Assembly: GCF_003721565.1 (NCBI RefSeq)
Contig: NZ_RJJE01000017.1
Span: 1,352,636 to 1,416,635, forward strand
Direction of reading: 5' to 3'
Length of the DNA: 64,000 nucleotides
Origin: Rufibacter immobilis
GTDB taxonomy: Bacteria; Bacteroidota; Bacteroidia; Cytophagales; Hymenobacteraceae
Within the stretch, counting starts at the first letter, position 1. Every line of letters starts with the position of its first letter. Under the pieces are notes generated by a model. The model saw only the letters and a program-made list of their open reading frames with translations. It was not told where the DNA came from and did not search any database. Below are positions 16,208-25,313 of this stretch, piece by piece. The position numbers and the translations under genes are program-made.

Positions 16208-18676
16208 TTAGTCAAATAGGTACACTACCTTATATTCTTCGTTCAGCTTAAGGGCCGCCTCAAAAGTATTGCCGGTTTTGGGCGAGGTAAACCCTTTGAT
16301 CTTGCCGGTTTTCCCTTTGAGCACCAAGGCTTTGATGTGGGTGTCTGAGAGCGTTTTCCCATGGATCTCAAACGGTACCGTAAACTGACAACCTTCCCGG
16401 AAGCGGCTACAGCCATAGGCCGTTTTGCCTTTGAGCATTTGCCCCTGGCTGCACTTGGGGCAGATCATGACCATCGGCTTTTGCTCTTTGGGCTCCGCCT
16501 TTTCCAGTTGAAGCGCATGGGTGGAGGATAAAGTAAACGCCGCGTCATACTTCTCGCCGGTGGCCTCATCCACAAATCCTTTCACCACCGGGCTTTTGCC
16601 CTTCTTTAGGAGCGACTGCACCTGTTTCTCCGTCAGGGGTTTTCCGCTGAACGTCATGGGCAGCCGGAACTGGCACCCTTCCCTAAAACGGGCGCAACCG
16701 TAGGCCTGGCTCCCCTTCAGGATGTGACCAGTGCCGCAGGCGGGGCAGTTCCCCAGACCAGCCGGAGCCGCCGGGGCGTTTAGGGGCTCTTTTTTCTTTT
16801 TTTCGCCTTTTCTGGCGGGCTCTTTCTCCGGTGCCTTGGCCGAAGCTTCTGCGGCGGGCTGCAAAGTAACGGTATGGTGGTCTTGCTTTACCTCCTGCAC
16901 CATCTCCCAGACCAGTTGTTTCAACTCATGCAGGAAATCATCGGCCTTGAACTCCCCTCCCTCAATCTGCCGCAGTTTTTTCTCCCACTGCCCGGTCATC
17001 TCGGCAGACTTGAGCGTAGGGTTCTTGATTACCTGGATCAGATCAATGCCCATTTGGGTGGGCAGGATTTTCTTCTTCTCCTTCCGGATGTAGTTGCGCT
17101 TGAACAAGGTTTCAATGATGGCCGCGCGGGTGGAAGGCCGGCCTATCCCGTTTTCCTTGAGCGCCTCCTTGAGTTCATCGTCCTCTACCTGCTTACCGGC
17201 AGTTTCCATGGAGCGCAGCAACGTTGCCTCGGTAAAATCTTTGGGCGGACTGGTGGATTTACGTTCCAGCAGCGGCTCATGCGGCCCCCGTTCCCCCGCC
17301 TCAAAGTGAGGCAGCACGGCCAGTTCTTCTTCCTTCTCCTCGCCCTCCGCGGTTGGTTTGGCCGCCGGTTTAGGGGTTGTGGTATTTTCTTCGGGTCCGT
17401 AGACCACGCGCCAGCCGGGCTCCAGAATTTGCTTCCCTTTCGCCCGGAACGCATGCTGTGCCGCCTCCCCGTTTACCACGGTGTTGCTCACAATACAATC
17501 TGGGTAGAAGGCCGCAATGAAACGTTTGGTCACAATGTCAAACACCTTGGCCTCCGTTCCGTAAAGGCTGCGGGCATCTGTGCCGGTGGGAATAATGGCG
17601 TGGTGGTCAGTTACTTTATTATTGTTGAACACCTTCGCCGATTTCCTGATTTTCTTGCCCAGCAGTTCCTGCGTGAGGTGCTGGTACTGGTGCAGGCCGC
17701 TTAAAATGCCGGGGATCTTGGGGTAAATATCATCGGGTAGGAAAGTGGTATCTACCCGGGGGTAACTGACTACCTTCTTCTCGTAGAGACTCTGCACGGT
17801 CTTCAACGTCTCATCTGCTGACAGACCGAACTTGTTGTTGCACTCCACCTGCAAAGAGGTAAGGTCAAAGAGACGCGGGGCACTCTCGGTGCCGCGTTTG
17901 GTTTCCACGTCCTTGATCTCAAACTCGGCGGGTTTGATCTGCTCCAGTACCGCCTGGGCTTTGGCTTCGTCTTTAAAGCGACCCGAGGTGCTGCTGAAGG
18001 TTACTTCCCGGTAAACCGTTTTCAGTTCCCAGAACGGTTCAGACTTAAAGTTGAGGATCTCCAGGTGCCGGTGCACAATCATGGCCAGGGTAGGCGTTTG
18101 CACCCGGCCCAAAGAGAGCAGTTGCCTTCCCTGGGCGTATTTCAAGGTAAACAGCCGGGTGGCATTAATTCCCAGCAACCAGTCCCCAATGGCACGGCTT
18201 TTACCGGCGTGGTAGAGCTGGTCAAACTCTTTTCCCTCCCGCAGTTGGGCAAATCCCTGCCGGATGGCTTCCTCCGTGAGCGAAGAAATCCAGAGGCGCT
18301 TAAAGGGTTTGCGGTACTTGGCCTGGTGCAAAACCCACCGCTGAATGACCTCGCCCTCCTGCCCCGCATCACCGCAGTTAATCACTTCCTCGGCGGTCTC
18401 CAGCAGCTTTTTAATCACGTTGAACTGCTGTTCTACCCCTTTGTTGCCAATGAGTTTAATGTCAAAGCGGTCTGGCACCAGCGGCAGGTCTGGCAGGTGC
18501 CACCGCTTCCAGTGGGGGTTATAGTCATCTGGTTCGCAGAGCTGGCAAAAGTGCCCGAAGGTCCAGGTAACCTGGTATCCGTTTCCCTCATAAAAGCCGT
18601 CGCGCTTGGTTTTGGCACCAAGGACTTGGGCAATTTCACGGGCTACACTTGGTTTTTCGGCGATGCAGAGTTTCAA
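16208..18676 (-). CDS. topB: DNA topoisomerase III-type (type IA)
   Basis: An 822-residue type IA topoisomerase that relaxes or decatenates DNA through a 5'-phosphotyrosine link. It has N-terminal TOPRIM (LCIAEKPSVAREIA; NCGDAGQEGEVIQRW), SLGRVQTPTLAM, and catalytic Tyr in VSYPRVDTTFLPDD. The C-terminus has two zinc-ribbon-like repeats (CPACGTGHILKGSQAYGC, CPKCSQGQMLKGKTAYGC). I assign a TTG start at 18676 because homology begins there (LKLCIAEKPS) and because a -7 element at 18712-18719 lies inside the longer frame to 18748. The linker before the zinc repeats carries a half copy of the intergenic palindrome. Confidence 0.93.
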   Translation of the reverse strand: MKLCIAEKPSVAREIAQVLGAKTKRDGFYEGNGYQVTWTFGHFCQLCEPDDYNPHWKRWHLPDLPLVPDRFDIKLIGNKGVEQQFNVIKKLLETAEEVINCGDAGQEGEVIQRWVLHQAKYRKPFKRLWISSLTEEAIRQGFAQLREGKEFDQLYHAGKSRAIGDWLLGINATRLFTLKYAQGRQLLSLGRVQTPTLAMIVHRHLEILNFKSEPFWELKTVYREVTFSSTSGRFKDEAKAQAVLEQIKPAEFEIKDVETKRGTESAPRLFDLTSLQVECNNKFGLSADETLKTVQSLYEKKVVSYPRVDTTFLPDDIYPKIPGILSGLHQYQHLTQELLGKKIRKSAKVFNNNKVTDHHAIIPTGTDARSLYGTEAKVFDIVTKRFIAAFYPDCIVSNTVVNGEAAQHAFRAKGKQILEPGWRVVYGPEENTTTPKPAAKPTAEGEEKEEELAVLPHFEAGERGPHEPLLERKSTSPPKDFTEATLLRSMETAGKQVEDDELKEALKENGIGRPSTRAAIIETLFKRNYIRKEKKKILPTQMGIDLIQVIKNPTLKSAEMTGQWEKKLRQIEGGEFKADDFLHELKQLVWEMVQEVKQDHHTVTLQPAAEASAKAPEKEPARKGEKKKKEPLNAPAAPAGLGNCPACGTGHILKGSQAYGCARFREGCQFRLPMTFSGKPLTEKQVQSLLKKGKSPVVKGFVDEATGEKYDAAFTLSSTHALQLEKAEPKEQKPMVMICPKCSQGQMLKGKTAYGCSRFREGCQFTVPFEIHGKTLSDTHIKALVLKGKTGKIKGFTSPKTGNTFEAALKLNEEYKVVYLFD
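16776..16796. repeat. Half palindromic element inside topB
   Basis: Left-arm sequence GCGTTTAGGGGCTCTTTTTT lies in the topB coding sequence, where it encodes the KKKEPLNAP stretch of a low-complexity linker. There is no right arm. The core 9-mer GTTTAGGGG recurs in the same gene at 17368. Confidence 0.6.
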
Positions 18677-18989
18677 GGCTATGTAAAGGAAAGCAGGTAA
18701 AAAACGAACCCCAAAGGTACGCAAAACCGAGGGCTTTGCCCAACGCAAACCTCGGCCGCCACATATATAACATTACCTATATTATAAAATTTCCTCACTG
18801 AAAAAGCGGTTTACTTTAGCAATTATTTATCAAACACTTATACTCCTTAATCGCTTTCTCAAGCCCAGAGGCGCTTCCACACATTTTAGTATTTCTACTT
18901 AACCATGCCAAAATGCCCCCGTATATAATAGCCGGTGCCTTTGGTGGCATCAGGAGAAACCATCATTCACCTTAAACTAAAAAACAACT
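18677..18989. other. Divergent intergenic region topB / low-complexity gene
   Basis: A 313-bp AT-rich gap holding the topB -7 element near its left end. No TAnnTTTG match is evident before the ATG at 18990. Nothing else is seen. Confidence 0.6.
18712..18719 (-). promoter_or_regulatory. -7 element for topB
   Basis: TACCTTTG on the minus strand, 36 bp before the TTG start. Its position rules out the more upstream ATG at 18748. Confidence 0.65.
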
Positions 18990-20363
18990 ATGAGAAATCA
19001 CGGAAATTCAGGGTACGATACCTTTAACACGTATCGTTCTGGACATGAAAACACCAATCGTAGTGAATGGGGCAGCTTAGGTAACCGTACCGAAGGGCAT
19101 GGCGATAAAGACTATCAATCGTATGGCGGTAGCATGAACCGCGGCAATACCGGAGACCGGGGCGAAAGCAATTTCAGCAGCCGTGGTTCTGTGTTCAGTG
19201 GCAACAACGGCGACAGATCAGAAAGCCACTACAGCAGCCAAGGTTCTAACTACGGCGGAAACCAATACCGTTCAGGAAACCAGAGCGGCAACCAAGACAG
19301 CCGCGGCATGAGCGGCGGACAATACGGAAACTCTAGCGGCTGGAGCGGCCATTCCATGCAAGGTAACTCTATGCAGGGCAACTCCATGCAAAACAGAGGC
19401 GGCTCCTTCAACCAGGGAAGCTCTAACTATGGCTCTTCTATGGGCAGCGGTTACGGTTCTTCTATGAGCGGTCAGAACAGCATGAACACCGGTGGTTATG
19501 GTGCTTATGGCTCCGGCTCTAACCAAGGTTCATCCAACTATGGCTCTTCTAACAACTATGGCTCACGCGGAGGTTCTTCGTACGGGCAGAGTGGTTCTTC
19601 CAACACAGGAGGCTCTTCTTCTAACATAGGTACATATGGCGGTGCCCGTTCTGGCTATGCCGGCTCTTCTTCCGGCAATACGTCTGGCGGCGCTATGGAC
19701 AGAGGCAATGCTTACAGCAATTACGGCGATTCAAATGACTACAGAGGATCAAACTCAGGCTACGGCTCTTCCAACTACGGAAGCTCCCGCGGCGGACAAT
19801 CTTCCGGCTCCTCCAATTACGGAGGATCTTATGGCCACAGCGGGTCTTCGTATGGGAACAATTCCGAGTCTTCTTATGGGCAGTCTTCCAGAGGCGGTTC
19901 TGGATACGGAATGAGTTCTGGAATGGGCGGCGGTTCCAACTCCTGGAACAATGACCGTAACTCCAGCGGCTCCGGTAACATGTACGGCACCAACAACCAA
20001 AGCAGCAACCGCGGCATGGGCGGCTGGATGAACAACGACAATGACCAAGACCATGCCCGCTACAGCCACGGCAACGCCATGGAGAACCGTTATTCAGATG
20101 ACTACAGCCATCCTAACAACGGCAACAGCCGCCAGAGCGGAGTGGGCGGCCATTATGACCAAGACCGCTATTCGCAAAACAGAAGCCATGAGCACAATAA
20201 TGATGAAGACCAGGGCTTCTTTGAGAGAATAGGAAACGGTATCAAAGATGCCTGGAACAGCATTGCCGGCGACGATGATTATGATACCAACAACAACCGC
20301 CGTAATTCTGCCGGCGGGCCTCCTTACAACTACGGTTCCGGCTCTAACAATGCCGGCTGGTAA
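18990..20363 (+). CDS. Gly/Ser/Asn/Tyr-rich low-complexity (prion-like) protein
   Basis: A 457-residue protein without signal peptide or membrane helix. Residues about 60-380 are almost entirely Gly, Ser, Asn, Tyr, Gln and some Arg/Met, in irregular SNYGSS, GSSYG, YGSSN units and a triple GNSMQ block. The ends differ: an Asp/His/Arg-rich N-terminus and a C-terminal segment (DQGFFERIGNGIKDAWNSIAG, then acidic DDDYD) that could be an amphipathic helix. Composition resembles eukaryotic FUS-type disordered domains. I do not recognise a family; a stress, surface or condensate-forming role would be inference. The reading frame is intact and ends at a strong terminator, so it is probably expressed. 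Confidence 0.75.
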   Translation: MRNHGNSGYDTFNTYRSGHENTNRSEWGSLGNRTEGHGDKDYQSYGGSMNRGNTGDRGESNFSSRGSVFSGNNGDRSESHYSSQGSNYGGNQYRSGNQSGNQDSRGMSGGQYGNSSGWSGHSMQGNSMQGNSMQNRGGSFNQGSSNYGSSMGSGYGSSMSGQNSMNTGGYGAYGSGSNQGSSNYGSSNNYGSRGGSSYGQSGSSNTGGSSSNIGTYGGARSGYAGSSSGNTSGGAMDRGNAYSNYGDSNDYRGSNSGYGSSNYGSSRGGQSSGSSNYGGSYGHSGSSYGNNSESSYGQSSRGGSGYGMSSGMGGGSNSWNNDRNSSGSGNMYGTNNQSSNRGMGGWMNNDNDQDHARYSHGNAMENRYSDDYSHPNNGNSRQSGVGGHYDQDRYSQNRSHEHNNDEDQGFFERIGNGIKDAWNSIAGDDDYDTNNNRRNSAGGPPYNYGSGSNNAGW

Positions 20364-20380
20364 TTTTCCTCCTTTGGAAC

Positions 20381-20414
20381 CAAAAAGCCCCACCAAACGG
20401 TGGGGCTTTTTGTA
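20381..20414 (+). terminator. Intrinsic terminator after the low-complexity gene
   Basis: CAAAAAGCCCCACC, loop AAAC, GGTGGGGCTTTTTG; 18 bp after the stop and symmetrical enough to serve the convergent carbonic anhydrase gene. Confidence 0.9.
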
Positions 20415-20444
20415 AACAACTAAACCTACAATGAGCTCTTTCGG

Positions 20445-21107
20445 CTATTGCATACCGTAGATGTGCTCGTATCTCTTCATCACATTGGTGGTCTGCACGT
20501 TCAGGTCACGCAGAATTCCTTCTCTGATGTCGTACACCAGGCCGTACAGTTGTGGCGGCTCCTCCTCTTTAAGGGCGTTCTGAATGATAGAAGTTTTTGA
20601 CAGGTTAATCACCTGCTCTATCACGTTTAGTTCCACCAGTCTACGGAAACGCTGTTCCTCATCTGTAATGAAGTTGAACTCATCTTCATGTAAACGGATC
20701 ACGTCTTTGATGTTGGTGAGCCAGTTGTCAATGAGGCCGAACTGTTTGTCGCTCATGGCGGCGGCAACGCCTCCGCAACCGTAGTGCCCTACTACCATGA
20801 TGTGCTTCACTTTTAACACCTCCACGGCGTACTGCAACACAGAAAGCAGGTTGGCGTCTGTATGCACTACCATGTTGGCAATGTTCCGGTGCACAAACAT
20901 CTCGCCGGGGGCAGTACCGGAGATTTGGCTGGCAGGCACACGGCTGTCTGAACAACCAATGAACAGGTATTTAGGAGCCTGGCCTTTGGCAGAACGCTCA
21001 AAGAACTCAGGGTCGTCTTCCCGCTTTTTCTCTACCCAGTTGCGGTTTCCTTCAAAAATACGCTGCATGTCTGGGTGCACAGGTCTATTATTATTCTGGT
21101 TTTCCAT
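20445..21107 (-). CDS. can: Beta-class carbonic anhydrase
   Basis: A 220-residue zinc enzyme interconverting CO2 and bicarbonate. Zinc ligands are visible as Cys52 and Asp54 with Arg56 (GCSDSRVP), and His108 and Cys111 (GHYGCGG). No signal peptide, so cytoplasmic. It starts 19 bp after the SulP stop, so the two form an operon; the pairing suggests the SulP protein moves bicarbonate. The symbol is given by analogy to E. coli Can. Confidence 0.92.
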   Translation of the reverse strand: MENQNNNRPVHPDMQRIFEGNRNWVEKKREDDPEFFERSAKGQAPKYLFIGCSDSRVPASQISGTAPGEMFVHRNIANMVVHTDANLLSVLQYAVEVLKVKHIMVVGHYGCGGVAAAMSDKQFGLIDNWLTNIKDVIRLHEDEFNFITDEEQRFRRLVELNVIEQVINLSKTSIIQNALKEEEPPQLYGLVYDIREGILRDLNVQTTNVMKRYEHIYGMQ

Positions 21108-21126
21108 GTTAAGTTTTAATTAATGA

Positions 21127-22689
21127 TTAGTGCATGTCAATGGTAGAGACAGAGGGGATATCGCGCAAAGTGAGCCGAATATCTTTCTCTTTGGCTACGG
21201 TTTTAAAATTCTCGATGGCTTCCAGCACATCGTAATCTATGTAAGTAGACTGAGAGCCGTCAATGACTACGTCACTGTTCTCTGGCAGATGTTCTAAGGT
21301 AAGCGCCACGCTGGCCTTGTTCAGGAACGTAACGTTCTCGCTCAGTTTAATGTGAATGGTTTCCTGCCCGTTGGAGCTGTCCCGCTTGAAGAAGTACGGC
21401 GACTTGTAGTTTGCTTTCAGGATGTAGAACACACCCACTACCAACCCGATGGAGATACCTTTAAGCAAGTCTGTGAAGAGAATGGCTACAATGGTGATGA
21501 TGAAAGGCAGGAACTGGTCTAACCCTAATTTCCACTGGGTTTTGTAGAGGGCCGGCTTTGTCAATTTAAAACCTACCACCAATAATACGGCGGCCAAAGC
21601 GGCCAAAGGCACCAGACGCAGCACACTGGTCAGGAACAAAATACTCAGCAACAGAAACACACCGTGAAAGAAGCTGGACATTTTAGACTGCGCACCCGCA
21701 TTAAGGTTGGCAGAGCTCCTTACAATTACAGCCGTGAGAGGAATACCCCCAATCAAACCACTAACCATGTTCCCTACCCCTTGCGCTTTTAATTCTCTGT
21801 TGTTAGGGGTGCGGCGTTTATGCGGATCAAGTTTGTCAACCGCTTCCACACTCAATAAACTCTCTAAGCTAGCCACAATGGCCAGGGTTGCTCCAATCAC
21901 ATACACATCTGGGTTAGTGAAGGCAGACCAGTCTGGGAAACGGAGCTCGTTAAACAAAGCGGCTGCGCTGGTAATGTCTGGCAACTGTACCAAGTGCGTG
22001 TCTGCAATAGTGAAGACAGGCATAGAGTTCTGGAACAGCAGGTTCAAGCCAATGGAAACTAGTACCGCAATCAAAGCCCCAGGAATCAGTTTAAATACCT
22101 TGATGCGCTGCATGAACGGACGGTCCCAGAGAACCAGGATGGCCAGCGAAACAATACCTACTATCAATGAACCTACCTGCAGCTTATTACTGAAGGCATA
22201 GGCAATTTCTGAGAAGGTATTGCGGCCGTCTGGCTGGAAGAAATCCATATCGCCCAGGAAGTCTTCGTCAGCGCCCAGGAAGTGAGGAATCTGTTTCAGG
22301 ATAAGGATGAGACCAATGGCGGCCAGCATTCCTTTAATAACCGATGAGGGGAAATATAGGCCAATGATACCCGCCTTGAGGTAACCTAACGCTATCTGGA
22401 GAACACCGCAAATAACCACGGCCAGCAAGAAGACCTCATAGCTGCCCAGTTGGGTGATCCCGTTTAGAACAATAACTGTTAAACCCGCGGCCGGACCGCT
22501 CACGCTCAAATGGGAGCCGCTCAGCCAAGATACTACTAAACCACCCGTTACCCCCGCAATAAGCCCGGCGAAGAGCGGTGCCCCTGAGGCCAGTGAAATT
22601 CCCAGACACAAGGGCAAAGCCACCAGGAAGACCACTAAGCCGGCAGAAAGGTCTTTTCCGACGTTATCAAATAACCCTTTTTCTTTCAT
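21127..22689 (-). CDS. SulP-family anion transporter with STAS domain
   Basis: A 520-residue inner-membrane transporter with 10-14 predicted helices (starting KDLSAGLVVFLVALPLCLGISLASG) and a short C-terminal STAS-like domain (FLNKASVALTLEHLPENSDVVIDGSQS). The family carries sulfate, bicarbonate or other anions; the co-transcribed carbonic anhydrase points to bicarbonate (BicA-like). ATG 22689 (MKEKGLFDNVG) is preferred to a GTG three codons upstream. Substrate remains inference. Confidence 0.9.
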   Translation of the reverse strand: MKEKGLFDNVGKDLSAGLVVFLVALPLCLGISLASGAPLFAGLIAGVTGGLVVSWLSGSHLSVSGPAAGLTVIVLNGITQLGSYEVFLLAVVICGVLQIALGYLKAGIIGLYFPSSVIKGMLAAIGLILILKQIPHFLGADEDFLGDMDFFQPDGRNTFSEIAYAFSNKLQVGSLIVGIVSLAILVLWDRPFMQRIKVFKLIPGALIAVLVSIGLNLLFQNSMPVFTIADTHLVQLPDITSAAALFNELRFPDWSAFTNPDVYVIGATLAIVASLESLLSVEAVDKLDPHKRRTPNNRELKAQGVGNMVSGLIGGIPLTAVIVRSSANLNAGAQSKMSSFFHGVFLLLSILFLTSVLRLVPLAALAAVLLVVGFKLTKPALYKTQWKLGLDQFLPFIITIVAILFTDLLKGISIGLVVGVFYILKANYKSPYFFKRDSSNGQETIHIKLSENVTFLNKASVALTLEHLPENSDVVIDGSQSTYIDYDVLEAIENFKTVAKEKDIRLTLRDIPSVSTIDMH

Positions 22690-22854
22690 ACGATTCACAC
22701 TTTTTGATTTACCAACCTGGCAAACCTTATCTCAGTTTATTAGAATGTTACAGTGTAAAAGTCAAGAAAGAGTATTAAGACCGAATTAAAACGACATTAA
22801 AATTTGATTAAAAACAACTTAAGGTCGATTTTCCTCTCTGCCTACAATTATGTG

Positions 22855-22889
22855 GTTTAGGCTTAATTACGGAAAAAGAGCCGCTAAAC
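22855..22889. repeat. Decayed palindromic element
   Basis: GTTTAGGCTTAATTACGGAA with right arm GAGCCGCTAAAC. Confidence 0.6.
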
Positions 22890-22989
22890 AGGTTATTAAA
22901 GAAAGAATGGGGCCACTTTCCTGGCTTCCGCAATTGCGGCCCTGTTCTGTTCTAAAGTGGCCTTGCGTTCCACCTGTTCCTGTTGGGCC

Positions 22990-23039
22990 GAAGGGCGTTT
23001 AGGGGCTGTTTTTGGAAAAACAGCCCCTAAACGCCCTTC
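22990..23039. repeat. Palindromic intergenic element, copy 5
   Basis: A perfect 50-bp palindrome, centre GG, unique outer arm GAAGGGC, 26 bp after the histidine kinase stop. Confidence 0.95.
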
Positions 23040-23064
23040 TATATTAAAAGCACGTGGAGCCAGT

Positions 23065-24450
23065 CTACAACAGATACGTCACCATCAATTTAGGCAGCGT
23101 GATGGTGACCTGAGTTCCCTTATGCAGGATGGAGTTCACTTCTATAGAACCTTTGTGCAACTGAACGATCTTCTCCGCCAGAGGTAAACCAATGCCGTGC
23201 CCCGAAATATCACGCACGCTCTCGGCCCGGAAGAACGGCACAAACACCTTGCGCACATCTTCCGGCGACATGCCTATGCCATGGTCCTGCACGCGCAGCA
23301 CCAGTGACTTTGGCTGCACCTCAATACTCGCTGATACCATTGGGTTACCGGCCGAAAATTTATAGGCGTTCTCCAACACGTTCACCGTCGCAATCAGCAG
23401 CAGTGCCTCGTTCCCCCGCACCACTAGTTCTTTGTCATCTTCGGGGAGGTTCACGAAGTCTACCTCCAATAACATTTTAGGCTGACGTTTACGGGCTTCG
23501 GCGCAGGCCTGCCACACCAGCTCGTCCAGGCGCAGGTTGGTCATGGGCACTTTGGAGGAATCTGCGCTGGCTTGCACCATTTGCAGCAACCCATTGGAAA
23601 GTTGAGCCAGCAGAAGGGCATCTTCCAAAGTGGACTTGAGCACCCGCTCGTACTCCTCAGGCTGGCGCTTGTTCATGAGGGCCACCTGTAACTCACCTAT
23701 CATGGCGGTGAGGGGTGTGCGCAGCTCATGCGAAGCATTGGACACAAAGGTTTTCTGGGCTTCAAAGGCTGTCTCCAACCGGTTTAACAGGTTGTTGAAG
23801 GTTTGGGCCAGCAGGGCTACCTCATCCTCGCCGTCGGCTTGGGTAAGGCGGGTGTGCAGGTCAGAGGCGTTGATTTTCTCCACTTCAGACACCACCCGAA
23901 GAAAAGGTTTGAGGGCGGCTCTGGAGAATGCCATTCCGCTCAGCACTACCGTTACCAGCGCCAGCACAAAGCCGGTAATGAGCAGGGTGCGCAGGTGCTG
24001 CAGTTTGTTGAGGTTGTACAAGTCAATGGAAGACGCAAACACAAAGTACACCTGGTTGCGGTGCAGGTACTGAATGCCTACTGTCTGCCGGTCTCCTTGC
24101 TCCGCGTGCACCGTTCCCTTTTCCTGCATCTGCTTGAGCAGAGAGGCCGGAATCTTCACTTCTTCTTCGCCGTCTGAGAAGACAAGTCGGTGCTGCCGGT
24201 CATACACCCGCACCGCCTCGCGGGGAAGCATCTGGAAATACAGCCGCTGGTCCAGGGCATGCTGCTGTTGGCTCACCGTGTCGGCGTCCAGCACGTAATG
24301 TGCCGTGGCGAAGGCCCGGTTCAGAATACGCCCATAGAAATCATTCTTGCGGTACAGCGAGCTGAAGTAATAGACCGAAATGGAGAAAAAAAGCAGTATA
24401 CCGGTAAAAATACCGGTGAACTGCAGCGTGAGTCTGGTTTTTATTTTCAT
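23065..24450 (-). CDS. HAMP sensor histidine kinase
   Basis: A 461-residue membrane kinase. Transmembrane segments lie at about residues 10-30 and 154-176, bracketing a roughly 120-residue periplasmic sensor. HAMP follows, then HisKA with His241 in NASHELRTPLTAM, and HATPase with N-box (NVLENAYKFS), QDHGIGMS and GHGIGLPLAEKIV. It overlaps the response regulator gene by 4 bp, so the pair forms one two-component system; the CusS/ArlS-like layout does not show the signal. Confidence 0.92.
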   Translation of the reverse strand: MKIKTRLTLQFTGIFTGILLFFSISVYYFSSLYRKNDFYGRILNRAFATAHYVLDADTVSQQQHALDQRLYFQMLPREAVRVYDRQHRLVFSDGEEEVKIPASLLKQMQEKGTVHAEQGDRQTVGIQYLHRNQVYFVFASSIDLYNLNKLQHLRTLLITGFVLALVTVVLSGMAFSRAALKPFLRVVSEVEKINASDLHTRLTQADGEDEVALLAQTFNNLLNRLETAFEAQKTFVSNASHELRTPLTAMIGELQVALMNKRQPEEYERVLKSTLEDALLLAQLSNGLLQMVQASADSSKVPMTNLRLDELVWQACAEARKRQPKMLLEVDFVNLPEDDKELVVRGNEALLLIATVNVLENAYKFSAGNPMVSASIEVQPKSLVLRVQDHGIGMSPEDVRKVFVPFFRAESVRDISGHGIGLPLAEKIVQLHKGSIEVNSILHKGTQVTITLPKLMVTYLL

Positions 24451-25130
24451 TTCTCCTCCATCTCCTTCAGTACATAGCCCATTCCCACCAAGGTATGGAT
24501 CAGTTTGGGCGAGAAATCTTTATCAATTTTTTTCCGGAGGAAGTTGATGTAGACGTCAATGACGTTGCTGCCGGTGTCAAAAGAGGTTTCCCAAACCTGC
24601 TCTATGATGTCTACCCGCGAAACCACGCGTTCTTTGTTGCGCAAGAGGTATTGCAACAGGGCAAATTCGCGGGCGGTAAGGGAGATGGGCACGCCGTTGC
24701 GGTGCACGGTCTTCTTCTGCACGTCCAACTCCAGGTCGGCCACTTTGAGCACCTCAGTACCTACACTCTCCTGCGACCGCCGCGTAAGCGCCCTTATTCT
24801 GGCAAGCAACTCCTGAAACTCAAAGGGCTTGACCAGGTAGTCATCGGCCCCGGAGTCCAGCCCCAGAATTTTGTCTTCGGTGCTGCCCAGGGCGGTGAGC
24901 ATGAGTATGGGCACTGCTATGTTTTGCTGCCGGATGAGTTTGCACACCTCCACCCCGTTCATGCGGGGCAGGATCACGTCCAAAATAACCAGATCATACT
25001 CATTATCTATCGCCAGTTTGGCACCGTAGAACCCGTCATAGGCCTGCTCCACGTCATACATCTGCTCTTCCAGCCCTTTCTTGATGAATGCGCTTACTTT
25101 GGGTTCGTCTTCAATGAGCAGTATTTTCAT
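24447..25130 (-). CDS. OmpR-family response regulator
   Basis: A 227-residue DNA-binding regulator: receiver domain with acidic pair Glu7-Asp8 and phospho-acceptor Asp51 (LVILDVILPRMNG), Lys in LVKPF, then an OmpR/PhoB winged helix (LTAREFALLQYLLRNKERVVSR...VDVYINFLRKKI). It precedes and overlaps its kinase by 4 bp. Targets are unknown; the MFS exporter downstream of its start is divergent in function but lies next upstream in the genome. Confidence 0.93.
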   Translation of the reverse strand: MKILLIEDEPKVSAFIKKGLEEQMYDVEQAYDGFYGAKLAIDNEYDLVILDVILPRMNGVEVCKLIRQQNIAVPILMLTALGSTEDKILGLDSGADDYLVKPFEFQELLARIRALTRRSQESVGTEVLKVADLELDVQKKTVHRNGVPISLTAREFALLQYLLRNKERVVSRVDIIEQVWETSFDTGSNVIDVYINFLRKKIDKDFSPKLIHTLVGMGYVLKEMEEK

Positions 25131-25158
25131 GGTCTACAGAGGGGAACGGTGCGGGAAG

Positions 25159-25166
25159 CAAAAATA
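25159..25166 (-). promoter_or_regulatory. -7 element for the two-component operon
   Basis: TATTTTTG on the minus strand, 29 bp before the regulator ATG. Confidence 0.6.
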
Positions 25167-25249
25167 GGGAGAAATGATATGTCTCCTAGAAATTTAGCGC
25201 CTACTGCTTCTTTGAAACCATGTATGTTACGGCAAAAGTGGCATTTCAT

Positions 25250-25289
25250 GCGTTTAGGGGCTGTTTTTGGAAAAACAGCCCCTAAACGC
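25250..25289. repeat. Palindromic intergenic element, copy 6
   Basis: A perfect 40-bp palindrome, centre GG, with only GC as extra arm; 25 bp after the Bcr/CflA stop. It shows the bare core. Confidence 0.95.
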
Positions 25290-25313
25290 GGTCTACATCA
25301 ATCTTACTATTAT

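Larger units (their letters stand above)
22690..23064. other. Intergenic region SulP / histidine kinase
   Basis: A 375-bp gap with two palindromic elements (22855-22889 decayed, 22990-23039 intact), otherwise AT-rich sequence that should hold the SulP promoter. No gene is supported. Confidence 0.6.

Noticed and set aside
18677-18748. ATG 18748 as the topB start
   Set aside because: It lies upstream of the -7 element, and topoisomerase homology begins at the TTG 18676.
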